Counted from the first letter of the stretch, positions 46,587 through 54,805 are shown. The stretch is 64,000 nucleotides of DNA from Tunturibacter empetritectus (GCF_040358985.1 NZ_CP132932.1:1984001-2048000); one strand, 5' to 3'. Notes: generated by a model from the sequence alone, not told the origin. Numbers and translations are program-made.

Positions 46587-46777
46587 GTCCTGCCGGACGG
46601 GCGCCCTGCGCGGGCGGCGGTCACTTCGTGACTTGTATACCCCTTCGGCTGGTCCTCCCGTTGGTCGGAGGGAAGATTATTCCGACCAACGGAGGAGCCA
46701 AGCCGATAACCCGCCAAGAAAAGGTATACGCCCCACGAAGTGGGCGCCCTCCGCGTAGGAGGCCCGTCCGGCAGGAC
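46587..46777. repeat. long nested palindromic element, copy E
   Basis: 191 bp, GTCCTGCCGGACGGGCGCCC to CCCGTCCGGCAGGAC, with GGTCACTTCGTGACTTG / CCACGAAGTGGGC arms and CTCCCGTTGGTCGG / CCGACCAACGGAGGAG inner arms. It occupies nearly the whole convergent gap between the CDF gene (3 bases away) and osmC-like gene (9 bases away). Confidence 0.9.
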
Positions 46778-46786
46778 ACTTATCCT

Positions 46787-47209
46787 CTAAACCAGCGTAG
46801 CGTCGACGGTGATCGTCGCAGCCTTCAACACCTTCGACACCGGGCAGCCGACCTCGGCATTGTGTACCAGCTCATCGAACTTTGCCTTATCAATGCCAGG
46901 AATCTTCCCCTTAGTGGTCAGGTGAATCTTGGTGATCGTAGGCGCGCCGTGAACATCGAGCGTCAGCGTCGCGGTCGTCTCAATGGTGTCGGGAGTAAAG
47001 CCCGCCTCAGTAAGCTGGCCGCTCAGAGCCATCGTGAAGCAGCCCGCATGTGCCGCCGCAATCAACTCCTCGGGGTTTGTCCCCACACCATCGGCAAAAC
47101 GAGTCTTGAAGCTGTACTGCGTATCCTTCAACGTGCCGCTCTGTGTGGAGATGGTGCCGGTGCCGTCCATAATCTTGCCATGCCATACTGCGCTGCCAGT
47201 GCGATCCAT
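46787..47209 (-). CDS. OsmC-family peroxiredoxin
   Basis: 140 residues, the classic OsmC length. The catalytic cysteines are Cys57 in AAHAGCFTMALSGQL and Cys122 in AEVGCPVSKVL, the spacing used for thiol-dependent reduction of organic hydroperoxides. TNPEELIAAAHAGCF and the strand ETTATLTLDVHG are typical. It is cytoplasmic. It stands alone, with element E at its 3' end. The upstream gap of 108 bp to the divergent zinc-ribbon gene presumably contains its promoter. Confidence 0.95.
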   Translation of the reverse strand: MDRTGSAVWHGKIMDGTGTISTQSGTLKDTQYSFKTRFADGVGTNPEELIAAAHAGCFTMALSGQLTEAGFTPDTIETTATLTLDVHGAPTITKIHLTTKGKIPGIDKAKFDELVHNAEVGCPVSKVLKAATITVDATLV

Positions 47210-47317
47210 CGTAGTTCTCCTTTTGTTTTCAACTGTTACCTGTCAACAGTACCTTCTTCGATGCGCCGCTTGCGCCAAAGGACCTTGAAAAAATCCCATC
47301 CGCGATAGCATCTTGAA

Positions 47318-47494
47318 ATGCCGCCGATCCCAGCCGTCGAAGCATCCGCAGACCAGCCCCTCGCGTCATGCCCCATCTCCACCGAGCACCACTCCCGTTT
47401 CTGCCCCACCTGCTCCTCGCGCCTTGAAGACAGCCGCTGCAAGCTTATCTGCCGAACCTGCGGCTACTTTCTAAGCTGCGCCGACTTCTACTAA
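47318..47494 (+). CDS. 58-residue zinc-ribbon protein
   Basis: A small gene starting with the ATG at 47318 and ending with TAA at 47492-47494. The encoded protein begins MPPIPAVEASADQP and its second half is a zinc ribbon: FCPTCSSRLEDSRCKLICRTCG, with C-x2-C and C-x2-C pairs, ending YFLSCADFY. Cys spacing resembles rubredoxin/RNA-polymerase-like ribbons. No strong ribosome site is visible, but the third-base GC bias and compact ribbon argue for a real gene. The closing motif (CRTCGYFLSCADFY) is one I associate with short, conserved hypothetical proteins in Acidobacteriota, from memory only. Confidence 0.6.
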   Translation: MPPIPAVEASADQPLASCPISTEHHSRFCPTCSSRLEDSRCKLICRTCGYFLSCADFY

Positions 47495-47523
47495 CTCGCA
47501 GACTGAGCCCCGCAGAGCCCTCT

Positions 47524-47770
47524 CAGAAACTGTCCTGCCGGACGGACCCACTGCGCTAGGCCACCCCACGAACGAAGACCTGTTTGCGGGGACCCCGGTT
47601 CGGGCGGGCGTTCACACGCCTTTTTAGAGCTTCGCGTGGTCCTCCCGTTGGTCGGAATTATCTTTGTTCGCGACCAACGGGAGCGCCAACCGAAGGGGTA
47701 TACAAGTCACGAAGTGACCGCCCGAATCGGGTGGCAAGCGCAGCGGGTCCGTCCGGCAGGACAGTTTCTG
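47524..47770. repeat. long nested palindromic element, copy F (longest, extra module, extended ends)
   Basis: 247 bp. Its outermost arms are longer than in other copies: CAGAAACTGTCCTGCCGGAC pairs with GTCCGGCAGGACAGTTTCTG. The left half carries the extra module in inverted orientation (CCACCCCACGAACGAAGACC ... GCGGGGACCCCGG) and a GGGCGTTCACACGCC arm. The right half has GGTATACAAGTCACGAAGTGACCG. It lies between the zinc-ribbon gene and the convergent M28 peptidase. Confidence 0.9.
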
Positions 47771-47801
47771 GACAGATTCTCAGGCCGTACCTTCGCGCGA
47801 T

Positions 47802-49484
47802 CTACCTCCCCTGGCTAGCCTTCCGCGCCGCCTCGAACTCATCCTTCGCCTTCCACTGAATCATCGCCGGCGCGCTCAAAGCCTCCCACCCCAACTCCAT
47901 CCCAAACCGGTCGAGCTTCGCGTTCCCGCTGAAGTCCCAGTCCTCGTGGAAGTTGTCGCTGAAGTTGTGATAGTCGTGCTCCGTGAACTCCTCATGTTGC
48001 TTATGACCCCAGGCCGCATCATGCCCTTCATAAAGATTCCCCGTCTCAATCGAGAACGCCGGAATCCCAACTCTGGACAGGCTGAAGTGGTCCGAGCGGT
48101 AGTAGCTCCCCGCCGAAGGCTTCGGGTCCGGCACAATTGCAAGATTGAACCTCTTCGCCGTAGCCTCCACCGTCGGATAAAACGTCGTCCTCTGCGCCCC
48201 ATTCACATTTGTCTCCAGCGGCACCCCAATCGGCAGAATCATGTCGTAATTGATATCCAGCTCAATCTGCCCCGCCGGAATCGGCGGATGCTGCCCCAGA
48301 TACTCCGACCCCAGCAGCCCCTGCTCCTCCGCCGTCACCGAAGCAAAGACGATCGAGTGCGGCAGCTTCACCCCCGACTCCGCCCACGCCCGCGCCATCT
48401 CCAGCAGCATCCCGCAGCCCGTGCCATTATCCGCCGCGCCGTTATAGATATTGTCACCAGCCATCCCCGCCACAAACCCCAGGTGATCGTAGTGAGCCGT
48501 ATACATCACCGCCTGATCCTTGCCGCCAGCATTCGCACCCGGCAAAATCCCCACCACATTCGGCGACTGGAACGGCCGCACCGTGCTCTCAACATGCGCC
48601 TGCAACCGCACCGGAAGCTCCACCGCCTTGAACCCACGCTTGCCCGCCGCAACAATCTCCGCATCCGCATCCAGCCCACTCGCAGCAAAGATCTTCTTCG
48701 CCACATCAAGCTGAATCCAACTCGCCGCCTCGAGCTGCGGATTCTTATCATCCCGCAGATATGTCTTTTCGCTGGTATTTGAGTTCTTCACCACATCCCA
48801 GCCATAGCTCGCCAAGTCCGTGCGATGAATAATCAGCGCGCCCACCGCGCCCCTTCGCGCCGCCTCTTCAAACTTGTACGTCCAGCGCCCATAGTAGGTC
48901 AGCGCATCACCGCCAAAGAAGTTCGGATCGGTCGAAGGTGGATCGCCCACGATGCACAGAATCACCTTCCCCTTCACATCCACGCCAGCGTAGTCGTCCC
49001 ACTGAAACTCCGGTGCAATCGCACCATAGCCCACAAACACAATCGGCGCATCGATATCCACGCTAGGCGTCAGCTTTCGGTTGCTCACCGTATAGTCTTC
49101 CGCATACGTCAGATCGATCGAATGCAGATCAATCGACATCCCCGCAGGCTTCTTCGGAATCAACGACATCGTCGTCTTCTCCGGAATCACCTTCATCCCC
49201 ACAAAATTAATCTGCTGTAGAAAAGTTCCGTTATCCCCACCCGGCTTCAGCCCATACAGTGCAAACTGCGTGGCAATATACTTCGCCGCAATCTCGCTCC
49301 CGCGCAGTCCTGGTCCGCGTCCCTCCAGCAGGTCGTCCGACAGAAAGCGCACCTGCGCGCGAATCTTCTCACCGTCAATCGAGGCCTCCGCCGCCTTCAC
49401 CGCTGGCGGAATCGACTGTGCGATCAAGGCGGTGGAAAGTGAGAGAAAAGCGGCAACCACAACTGAGGCAGAACGAATCTTCAT
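47802..49484 (-). CDS. M28-family metallopeptidase with PA domain, secreted
   Basis: 560 residues from the ATG at 49484 (MKIRSASVVVAAF). Signal peptide ends STALIAQ. VRFLSDDLLEGRGPGLRGSEIAAKYIATQFALYGLKP is the usual M28 start. A protease-associated insert (about 140-290, with IVFVGYGAIAPEF and GKVILCIVGDPP) precedes the di-zinc domain. The ligands lie in TAHYDHLG (His), GAADNGTG (Asp), TAEEQGLLGSEYL (catalytic Glu and ligand Glu), and YRSDHFSL. It cleaves N-terminal residues from peptides outside the cytoplasm. The C-terminal 60 residues (DYHNFSDNFHEDWDFSG) are a typical extension. Confidence 0.94.
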   Translation of the reverse strand: MKIRSASVVVAAFLSLSTALIAQSIPPAVKAAEASIDGEKIRAQVRFLSDDLLEGRGPGLRGSEIAAKYIATQFALYGLKPGGDNGTFLQQINFVGMKVIPEKTTMSLIPKKPAGMSIDLHSIDLTYAEDYTVSNRKLTPSVDIDAPIVFVGYGAIAPEFQWDDYAGVDVKGKVILCIVGDPPSTDPNFFGGDALTYYGRWTYKFEEAARRGAVGALIIHRTDLASYGWDVVKNSNTSEKTYLRDDKNPQLEAASWIQLDVAKKIFAASGLDADAEIVAAGKRGFKAVELPVRLQAHVESTVRPFQSPNVVGILPGANAGGKDQAVMYTAHYDHLGFVAGMAGDNIYNGAADNGTGCGMLLEMARAWAESGVKLPHSIVFASVTAEEQGLLGSEYLGQHPPIPAGQIELDINYDMILPIGVPLETNVNGAQRTTFYPTVEATAKRFNLAIVPDPKPSAGSYYRSDHFSLSRVGIPAFSIETGNLYEGHDAAWGHKQHEEFTEHDYHNFSDNFHEDWDFSGNAKLDRFGMELGWEALSAPAMIQWKAKDEFEAARKASQGR

Positions 49485-49555
49485 CAAGGCAGGCTCCTGC
49501 ACGACGGCATTCTTCGGATACCACGAGTCTAATCGATGGCCGGCAGGGATATCTC

Positions 49556-49626
49556 TTCGCGACCAACGGGAGCGCCAACCGAAGGGGTATACAAGTCACG
49601 AAGTGACCGCCCCGCGCGCAGCGGGT
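49556..49626. repeat. half-length palindromic element, copy G
   Basis: Only the right half is present: CGCGACCAACGGGAGCG, CCAACCGAAGGGGTATACAAGTCACGAAGTGACCG and a GCGCAGCGGG end. The terminal CCGTCCGGCAGGAC is missing. It lies between the divergent M28 peptidase and GH27 genes. Confidence 0.85.
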
Positions 49627-49661
49627 TTCTAGATATTGTTTGCGCGTAGCGGCCTTTTGAT

Positions 49662-51026
49662 ATGTTTATTCGCATGGTGATGAAGCGTTTTAGCGCAGCT
49701 CTGACGATTCTCCTCGCAATCCCGGCAACTGCCCAGGACAAGACGCTGGCCCCCACACCGCCCATGGGATGGAACAGCTGGGACGCCTACGGCGCTACCA
49801 TCAACGAGTCTCAGTTCCGCGCCAACATGGTCGTTCTCGCCGCTCAGTTGAAGGAGTTCGGCTGGCAGTACGTCGTCATCGACGAAGGCTGGTACCTCCA
49901 GAACCCCGAGAACATCTCCATGCCGCAGGCTCTGCGCTACACCATCAACCTCCGCGGACAGTACGAGCCCGCGCCCAACCGCTTCCCCTCGTCCGCGACC
50001 GGCAGCGGCTTCAAACCACTCAGCGACGCCGTCCACGACGACGGCCTCAGATTCGGAATCCACATCCTCCGGGGCATCCCAAAAAAGACCGTCTTCGCCA
50101 ACACCCACATCGGCTCCACCCGATACCGCGCCGCCATTGCCGCGGACACCACCGACACCTGCTCCTGGAACCCGGACAACTTCGGCGTCAAAGCCAACCT
50201 CGCCGGACAAGCTTGGTACGACGCCCTGATAAAGCAGTACGCCTCCTGGGGCGTCGACTTCCTCAAGGTCGACTGCATCGCACACCCCTACAAGAGCGCA
50301 GAGATTCGCATGATCCACAAAGCCATCGAGCGCTCCGGCCGCCCCATGGTCCTCAGCCTCTCGCCCGGGCCCACACCGATCGACCACGCTGGCGAAGTGG
50401 CAAAGAACGCGCAGATGTGGCGCATCTCAGATGACATCTGGGACCACTGGGACAAGGACCCCGACGCCGAATGGTCGCAAAGCATAAAGGGCCAGCTCCC
50501 CATCCTTGCCCAGTGGGCCGATCAGGCAAAGCCTGGAAGCTGGCCCGATGCCGATATGCTCCCCATTGGCCAACTCCGCCCAAACCCCGGCTACGGCAAA
50601 CCACGAAACTCAAGGCTCACCCAGGACGAGCAGAGAACCATGATCACCCTCTGGGCCATCACGCGATCGCCTCTCTTCCTCGGCGGAAATCTAACCCAGA
50701 TGGACGACGCCCTCAAGTCGCTGATCACCAACCAGGAAGTCCTCGATATGGATCGCTACTCCACAAACAGCGAAAGAAACACAGAGGACGGCTCGCTCGT
50801 CACCTGGACCTCCCACTCCATCCGCGGAGACAAGCACTACCTCGCCCTCTTCAATCTCAGCGACGCACCCGTGCACATCGACAAGACCTTCGCCCAGTAC
50901 GGCTATGTCGACAAAGCACAATACAAAGTCCGCGACCTCTGGCAGAGAAAAGAGCTAGGCCTGCTGAACTCCCTCCAGGTCGATCTCCCCCCACACGGCT
51001 CCGTCGTCTACTCCCTCCACGACTAA
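49662..51026 (+). CDS. GH27 alpha-galactosidase, secreted
   Basis: 454 residues counting from the ATG at 49662; ATGs at 49674 and 49680 are equally possible and give a cleaner signal peptide (MKRFSAALTILLAIPATAQ). The barrel begins TPPMGWNSWDAYG, then VVIDEGWY. Nucleophile Asp204 lies in WGVDFLKVDCI, and the acid/base region is MWRISDDIWDHW. The C-terminal beta-domain contains LALFNLSDAPVHI and ends GSVVYSLHD. It releases terminal alpha-galactose, for example from galactomannan or raffinose sugars. The last 26 codons have a decayed paralog at 52363. Confidence 0.94.
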   Translation: MFIRMVMKRFSAALTILLAIPATAQDKTLAPTPPMGWNSWDAYGATINESQFRANMVVLAAQLKEFGWQYVVIDEGWYLQNPENISMPQALRYTINLRGQYEPAPNRFPSSATGSGFKPLSDAVHDDGLRFGIHILRGIPKKTVFANTHIGSTRYRAAIAADTTDTCSWNPDNFGVKANLAGQAWYDALIKQYASWGVDFLKVDCIAHPYKSAEIRMIHKAIERSGRPMVLSLSPGPTPIDHAGEVAKNAQMWRISDDIWDHWDKDPDAEWSQSIKGQLPILAQWADQAKPGSWPDADMLPIGQLRPNPGYGKPRNSRLTQDEQRTMITLWAITRSPLFLGGNLTQMDDALKSLITNQEVLDMDRYSTNSERNTEDGSLVTWTSHSIRGDKHYLALFNLSDAPVHIDKTFAQYGYVDKAQYKVRDLWQRKELGLLNSLQVDLPPHGSVVYSLHD

Positions 51027-51421
51027 TTTGTCCTAACCCGAGTTGTAGCAAACGCTCGATATGGTCGTCATCCTGAACGGAGTGAAGGATCCCCGTATTT
51101 GCGGTTGCCGTTGCGGTTGCCGTTGCCATCGTGGTTGATGTAGTCGTTGTAACTGCCGTTGCCTGTCCTTTTGTTGTCATCCCCGAAGGGGATCTGCGTT
51201 CGCATTTGTTTTAGTCTTTGCTCGAGTTGACCCCACTTTCTGGGTGCCCCATTCATCGCGCATTTTGCGATGAGTGGGAATGCAATCTTTCCCAGCCAAC
51301 TGTTGCGGTTGCTCGTTTTGCTTGTCATTCTGAGCGAGCGGCGAGAAGCCTGTTCTAACCAGGCCTTCGCCGCCAGCCTCAGCTGTATCTCGCGCATGAC
51401 GATCGTCAAAACGTCAACTTC
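51027..51421. other. intergenic region with simple repeats
   Basis: 395 bases without a supported gene between GH27 and the convergent SRPBCC gene. It contains GTCATCCTGAACGGAGTGAAGGATCC (51067-51092), of a kind also found at 52519-52544. A 12-bp tandem repeat (51102-51127) follows. An imperfect inverted repeat CATTCATCGC / GCGATGAGTG lies near 51250-51280. A TCATTCTGAGCGAGCGGCGAG stretch lies near 51327. Confidence 0.6.
51102..51127 (+). repeat. 12-bp tandem repeat
   Basis: Two units of CGGTTGCCGTTG with a partial third, all downstream of the GH27 stop. The region continues with related TTGCC/GTTG motifs. It is likely simple-sequence expansion. Confidence 0.6.
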
Positions 51422-51931
51422 CTACTTCGCCTGCTTTAGGCCCGCAATAACCGCAGCAACTTTATCGAGTATCTGGTTCCAGCCCTCGAGTTGACCGCTA
51501 TTTTTCGCGCTCTCCATGGGTTCATTTCCAATGTGGGTAAGCTTCGTCTGGCCGTTGCCGAGATCCTCAAAGAGGGTCACGTCGTACGCGCCGTCTATAG
51601 CCTCATGTTCTATTCCTAATTGTTCAGGCTCGACCTTGTTTCCCTTCGAGTCCGAAAAGTACATGGAAGAAACGATCTTCTCGTGCAGAACAATCTCGTG
51701 GTACTCCACCGCATTCCAGAACTCCTGTCCATCCGGTGTCTTCATGCAGAGGAGAGATTTTCCTCCAACGCGAAAATCCATCTGACAAACCGGCGCAGTA
51801 AAGCCCTTCGGTCCCCACCACTGCATCACGTACTTCGGGTCTGTCCACGCCTTCCAAACCAACTCGCGTGGGGCATCAAAAACTCTTGTAACTACCATCC
51901 GCTCAACTTCGCTAACCGTGTTTTCTGTCAT
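51422..51931 (-). CDS. SRPBCC / AHSA1-like protein
   Basis: 169 residues with the Bet v1-like AHSA1 pattern: VVTRVFDAPRELVWKAWTDPKYVMQWWGPKGFTAP near the start, MDFRVGGKSLLCMKTPDG, and a final helix GWNQILDKVAAVIAGLKQ. The fold binds hydrophobic ligands. In pairs with an ArsR-like regulator, the two often form a small stress-responsive operon. Here its ATG overlaps the upstream ArsR-like stop by 4 bp, so it is translationally coupled. Ligand unknown. Confidence 0.92.
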   Translation of the reverse strand: MTENTVSEVERMVVTRVFDAPRELVWKAWTDPKYVMQWWGPKGFTAPVCQMDFRVGGKSLLCMKTPDGQEFWNAVEYHEIVLHEKIVSSMYFSDSKGNKVEPEQLGIEHEAIDGAYDVTLFEDLGNGQTKLTHIGNEPMESAKNSGQLEGWNQILDKVAAVIAGLKQAK

Positions 51932-52260
51932 CTCTTGACCTCCTCTTTCTTCATTTGATTTACAACTACATCCAGCTTGTCGAAACTCTCTTCCCAGAAT
52001 CGGCGATAGCTAATCGCCCAGTCGCTGACTGTCTTGATCGCCTCTGGCCTGAGCGTGCACACACTCTCTCGTCCACGCTTCGTCTTGATTACAATCCGCG
52101 CCCGCACCAGGTAGGCAATATGTTTTGAAATCATCTGCTGCGAGACTGCAAACGGCTCCGTCAATCCGTGCACAGAGGCAGGCCCACGGGAGAGTCGTTC
52201 GACCATCGCCCGTCGGGTTGGATCAGACAGAGCCGTAAATGTTGTATCTAACCTATCCAC
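51928..52260 (-). CDS. ArsR-family transcriptional regulator
   Basis: 110 residues from the GTG at 52260; a TTG at 52266 is also possible and no ATG is available. The winged-helix motif is TFTALSDPTRRAMVERLSRGPASVHGLTEPFAVSQQMISKHIAYLVRARIV. The metal-binding Cys positions of classical ArsR/SmtB (CxC) are missing, so metal sensing is unlikely. It resembles the regulators coupled to AHSA1-like proteins. It overlaps the SRPBCC gene by 4 bp and probably regulates its own operon. Confidence 0.9.
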   Translation of the reverse strand: MDRLDTTFTALSDPTRRAMVERLSRGPASVHGLTEPFAVSQQMISKHIAYLVRARIVIKTKRGRESVCTLRPEAIKTVSDWAISYRRFWEESFDKLDVVVNQMKKEEVKR

Positions 52261-52362
52261 AACCAAATGGTAGTGGGTTTTCTGTGAATGTCAAGTCCGA
52301 AGATCATCAATACGCTCACCGGGAAGGACGGGAAGGATCGGTTAGCGGGAAGTCAGGTCATG

Positions 52363-52443
52363 GGAAAAGAGCTAGGTCTCCTCAACTCCTTCCAGGTCGA
52401 CCTACCCCCACACGGCTCAGTCGTCTACTCCCTCCACGACTAA
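52363..52443 (+). pseudogene. remnant of a second GH27 alpha-galactosidase gene (3' tail only)
   Basis: The frame encodes KELGLLNSFQVDLPPHGSVV and YSLHD followed by TAA, matching the last 26 residues of the intact GH27 at 49662 except for two changes. Most nucleotide differences are silent third-base changes (GGC/GGT, CTG/CTC, GAT/GAC, TCC/TCA). Homology also continues a little past the stop (AGCAAAC...GTCGTCATC). No GH27 coding sequence is found upstream of it. Confidence 0.82.
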
Positions 52444-52704
52444 CTGCCAGAGGTCACTTGCAGCAAACACTCTATAGGTCGTCATCTGCAACGTAGCAAA
52501 CAAACAATCTCTACGGTCGTCATCCTGAACGTAGTGAAGGATCCCGGTCTTTGTTGTTGCTGTTGACTGTCCTTCTTTTCATCGACGTAAGCCATGATTT
52601 ATAGGACGGGCGGAGCGGATAGTTTCCAGGGTAAAGGTTTCGCCTTCGACGTGAGGCCGAGCCGGTCACTTCCGAGAAGCGCGTTTTACAGGACTAACGC
52701 TTCG
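52444..52704. other. intergenic region
   Basis: 261 bases with no supported gene. It holds the second GTCATCCTGAACGTAGTGAAGGATCC-type motif (52519-52544), followed by TTGTTGTTGCTGTTG. Confidence 0.5.
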
Positions 52705-53613
52705 TTAGTGCCTTTGGGATCTTAATAAAAAAACGGTTGCGACTGCTAGCGAGGCTGCTATAGCCCATTTGACCCGAGTAGATGCCATTGATTTGTACCT
52801 TCGCTCAGGTTGAGGCAATGGATTCCCTGAAGTCGCGGCGAGTATCAAACGCGCGGCTAGTTCGGGGCTGTCCCACTGGGGGAAGTGGCCGCAGTTCGGG
52901 AACCAGTAGAGTTGCGCGTCCGGAAACTTGGACTTCGCCCGGGCAGCTTGACGCGGCAGACATACGTGATCGTCTACGCCCCAACCGATCACGAGAGGAG
53001 CCAGAACCGAGCCTTTGGGGCTGCCACGCTGCACCTCACCATGTGCCAGGTTTTTGAGGAGCTCATCGAAGGAAGGAGACGCTGCGAAGGACCGCATCTC
53101 CGTAAGCGCAAGGTCAGAGCGGAGGGACCAGGGATGTGCAGAGAATTGAGCAAACAGTGCGGTGCGACCCACTGGACTGCTCGTGATGGCGGGCATCACG
53201 GGCTGCAGCGCTCGGACCAGCTGCACTGACGCCGCCACTGAGTAGTAAAAGACGGGAACCTCCCAACCTTCCCAGAAACCTCCCGGATCCAGTGAAACAA
53301 CAGCGCCGAGTACACCACCGCGCCGGACAAGCTCAAGAACAAGGCGTGCTCCCATCGAGCTTCCAACCGCATCTATGCCAAGTAGACCCTCTTCTTTCAA
53401 AAACTCCGTGACTGCATCGGCGAGCGTGCCAATGGATACGGAGCCGGATAGGGGCGGCGTTCGGCCATGGCCGGGGAGGTCAACGGCTATGACCTCACGG
53501 CCGCCCTTTGTGAGCCGGTCGATGACAAGCTCCCACGATGCCCAACTTCCGCCGATGCCATGTACGAGTAAAAGCGGTTTACCTGATCCGCGACGAACTG
53601 TATGAAACTTCAT
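52705..53613 (-). CDS. alpha/beta hydrolase with C-terminal membrane anchor
   Basis: 302 residues from the ATG at 53613 (MKFHTVRRGSGKP). LLLVHGIGGSWASWE supplies the oxyanion region. The nucleophile elbow is GSSMGARLVLEL. A late His lies in NCGHFPQWDSPE, with the acid in the preceding strand GWGVDDHVC. The final 25 residues contain a hydrophobic segment (WAIAASLAVATVFLL) followed by RSQRH, resembling a tail anchor, which is unusual for this fold. Substrate unknown. The gene stands alone. Confidence 0.88.
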   Translation of the reverse strand: MKFHTVRRGSGKPLLLVHGIGGSWASWELVIDRLTKGGREVIAVDLPGHGRTPPLSGSVSIGTLADAVTEFLKEEGLLGIDAVGSSMGARLVLELVRRGGVLGAVVSLDPGGFWEGWEVPVFYYSVAASVQLVRALQPVMPAITSSPVGRTALFAQFSAHPWSLRSDLALTEMRSFAASPSFDELLKNLAHGEVQRGSPKGSVLAPLVIGWGVDDHVCLPRQAARAKSKFPDAQLYWFPNCGHFPQWDSPELAARLILAATSGNPLPQPERRYKSMASTRVKWAIAASLAVATVFLLRSQRH

Positions 53614-53890
53614 ACTTCTTTGGATGCGCAATTTCTTACGTTACTTCGTTTTTCTTTGATCCCCAATTGAACGACCTGGCTTTGCCGACATGCTGCGCGA
53701 CTTCAGCATTGCATCCCCGCGTCACTCTGCCTTGTCGGCACCCGCTTGCCGCAGCACATGGGGATCTCGCGCATTACTCACGATTTGCCTCTATGCATCC
53801 ATGACGAAACTCGTATGGCGTCTTGCCATGGACAAGTCCCATCATGTTGCCGGTGCTCGGAGAATGTGCGTCGAAGTACCGGCGTAGTGT

Positions 53891-54526
53891 TTACGCTCCG
53901 GCCTGGAGCTCTTCCGAGATCCTCTGCGTTATTTTTACGTGCTCTTTAAACACGGCGAGCGAGAGTGTCCCGAGATGCCGTCCCTGGCCTTCTGCCATGT
54001 CGCTTTTCGGGGGAGCCGGATGCCCAAGATAAGCCTGGGTCAAATCCCGGAGTTCTATATGGTTTTCCAGCTGAGCCGCAATGTAAGCCTTGTCAAACTC
54101 CGGACCGGTCGGAGCATTCTTAATTTTTTCTAGCGTTGCTTTTGCCTTCGTGGTCATGGTTGGTACTGGCGTGTCGAGTTCCTTTAGCACGGTCGTCACG
54201 GCGATCGCTTCAGTCAGTTCAAATCCGGCGAACTCCTTGGCGTCGGCCCTGGATGCGCGCTCGACCGCGATCTTGCTTGTCACCAGCGAAAGTTCTGCGC
54301 GACCAATGACAGCCATCCCGAACTCTTTCACATTACTGGGGTTCATCATGTGGGCACCGGGATCAGTGCCAATCGTAGGGTTATCCTGCGCGAGACTATT
54401 GGGAGCGGATGAGAGCGTTAAGCCTGCAAGCCCCAGGCCGGCGGCGGTCGCGCCTTTGAGAAAACTCCGACGGTTAGCACTCATATGGTTCGGCTGGTTC
54501 TGAACTGCGGTCACATTTTTTTTCAT
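53891..54526 (-). CDS. DUF4142-family protein, TAT-exported
   Basis: The ATG at 54526 (MKKNVTAVQ) follows AGGAG with a four-base spacer; the ATG at 54484 (MSANRRSFLKG) is a second option. 211 residues. The twin-arginine motif NRRSFLKGATAAGLGLAGL leads to SAPNSLAQ. The mature part is all-helical: FGMAVIGRAELSLVTSKIAVERASRADAKEFAGFELTEAIAV and YIAAQLENHIELRDLTQAYLG, with the repeated helical pairs of DUF4142, a ferritin-like four-helix fold without obvious metal ligands. It may be an envelope-stress protein. Function not established. Confidence 0.9.
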   Translation of the reverse strand: MKKNVTAVQNQPNHMSANRRSFLKGATAAGLGLAGLTLSSAPNSLAQDNPTIGTDPGAHMMNPSNVKEFGMAVIGRAELSLVTSKIAVERASRADAKEFAGFELTEAIAVTTVLKELDTPVPTMTTKAKATLEKIKNAPTGPEFDKAYIAAQLENHIELRDLTQAYLGHPAPPKSDMAEGQGRHLGTLSLAVFKEHVKITQRISEELQAGA

Positions 54527-54805
54527 AAAACTCCTGGGTAAAATTGCCGTTGATGTGTATCGAAAAGTGAAAATGCCTGCGGTGCTACTCGAAAGTAGGA
54601 TGCCCCTTGAGATTAGGTGCAGCTGAGATGGCAAAACCCGTTTCAGTGGGATCAACCTGAAAGTAAGTTCAGAAACCACGCGGGCACACGAAAGAGGACT
54701 GGTGGGCCGACGCGGCTGAAGAAGCCTTGGCGCGCGATATTCAAAGCGCGCGGTTCACATAAAGTTGCTTCCCGCCGTTCTTCGCCTTAGTATCGCCCCA
54801 GGGGC

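Noticed and set aside
51068..51409. Small minus-strand open frame in the gap after GH27
   Set aside because: Its translation is dominated by Thr/Ala/Asn from the 12-bp tandem repeat and there is no ribosome site.
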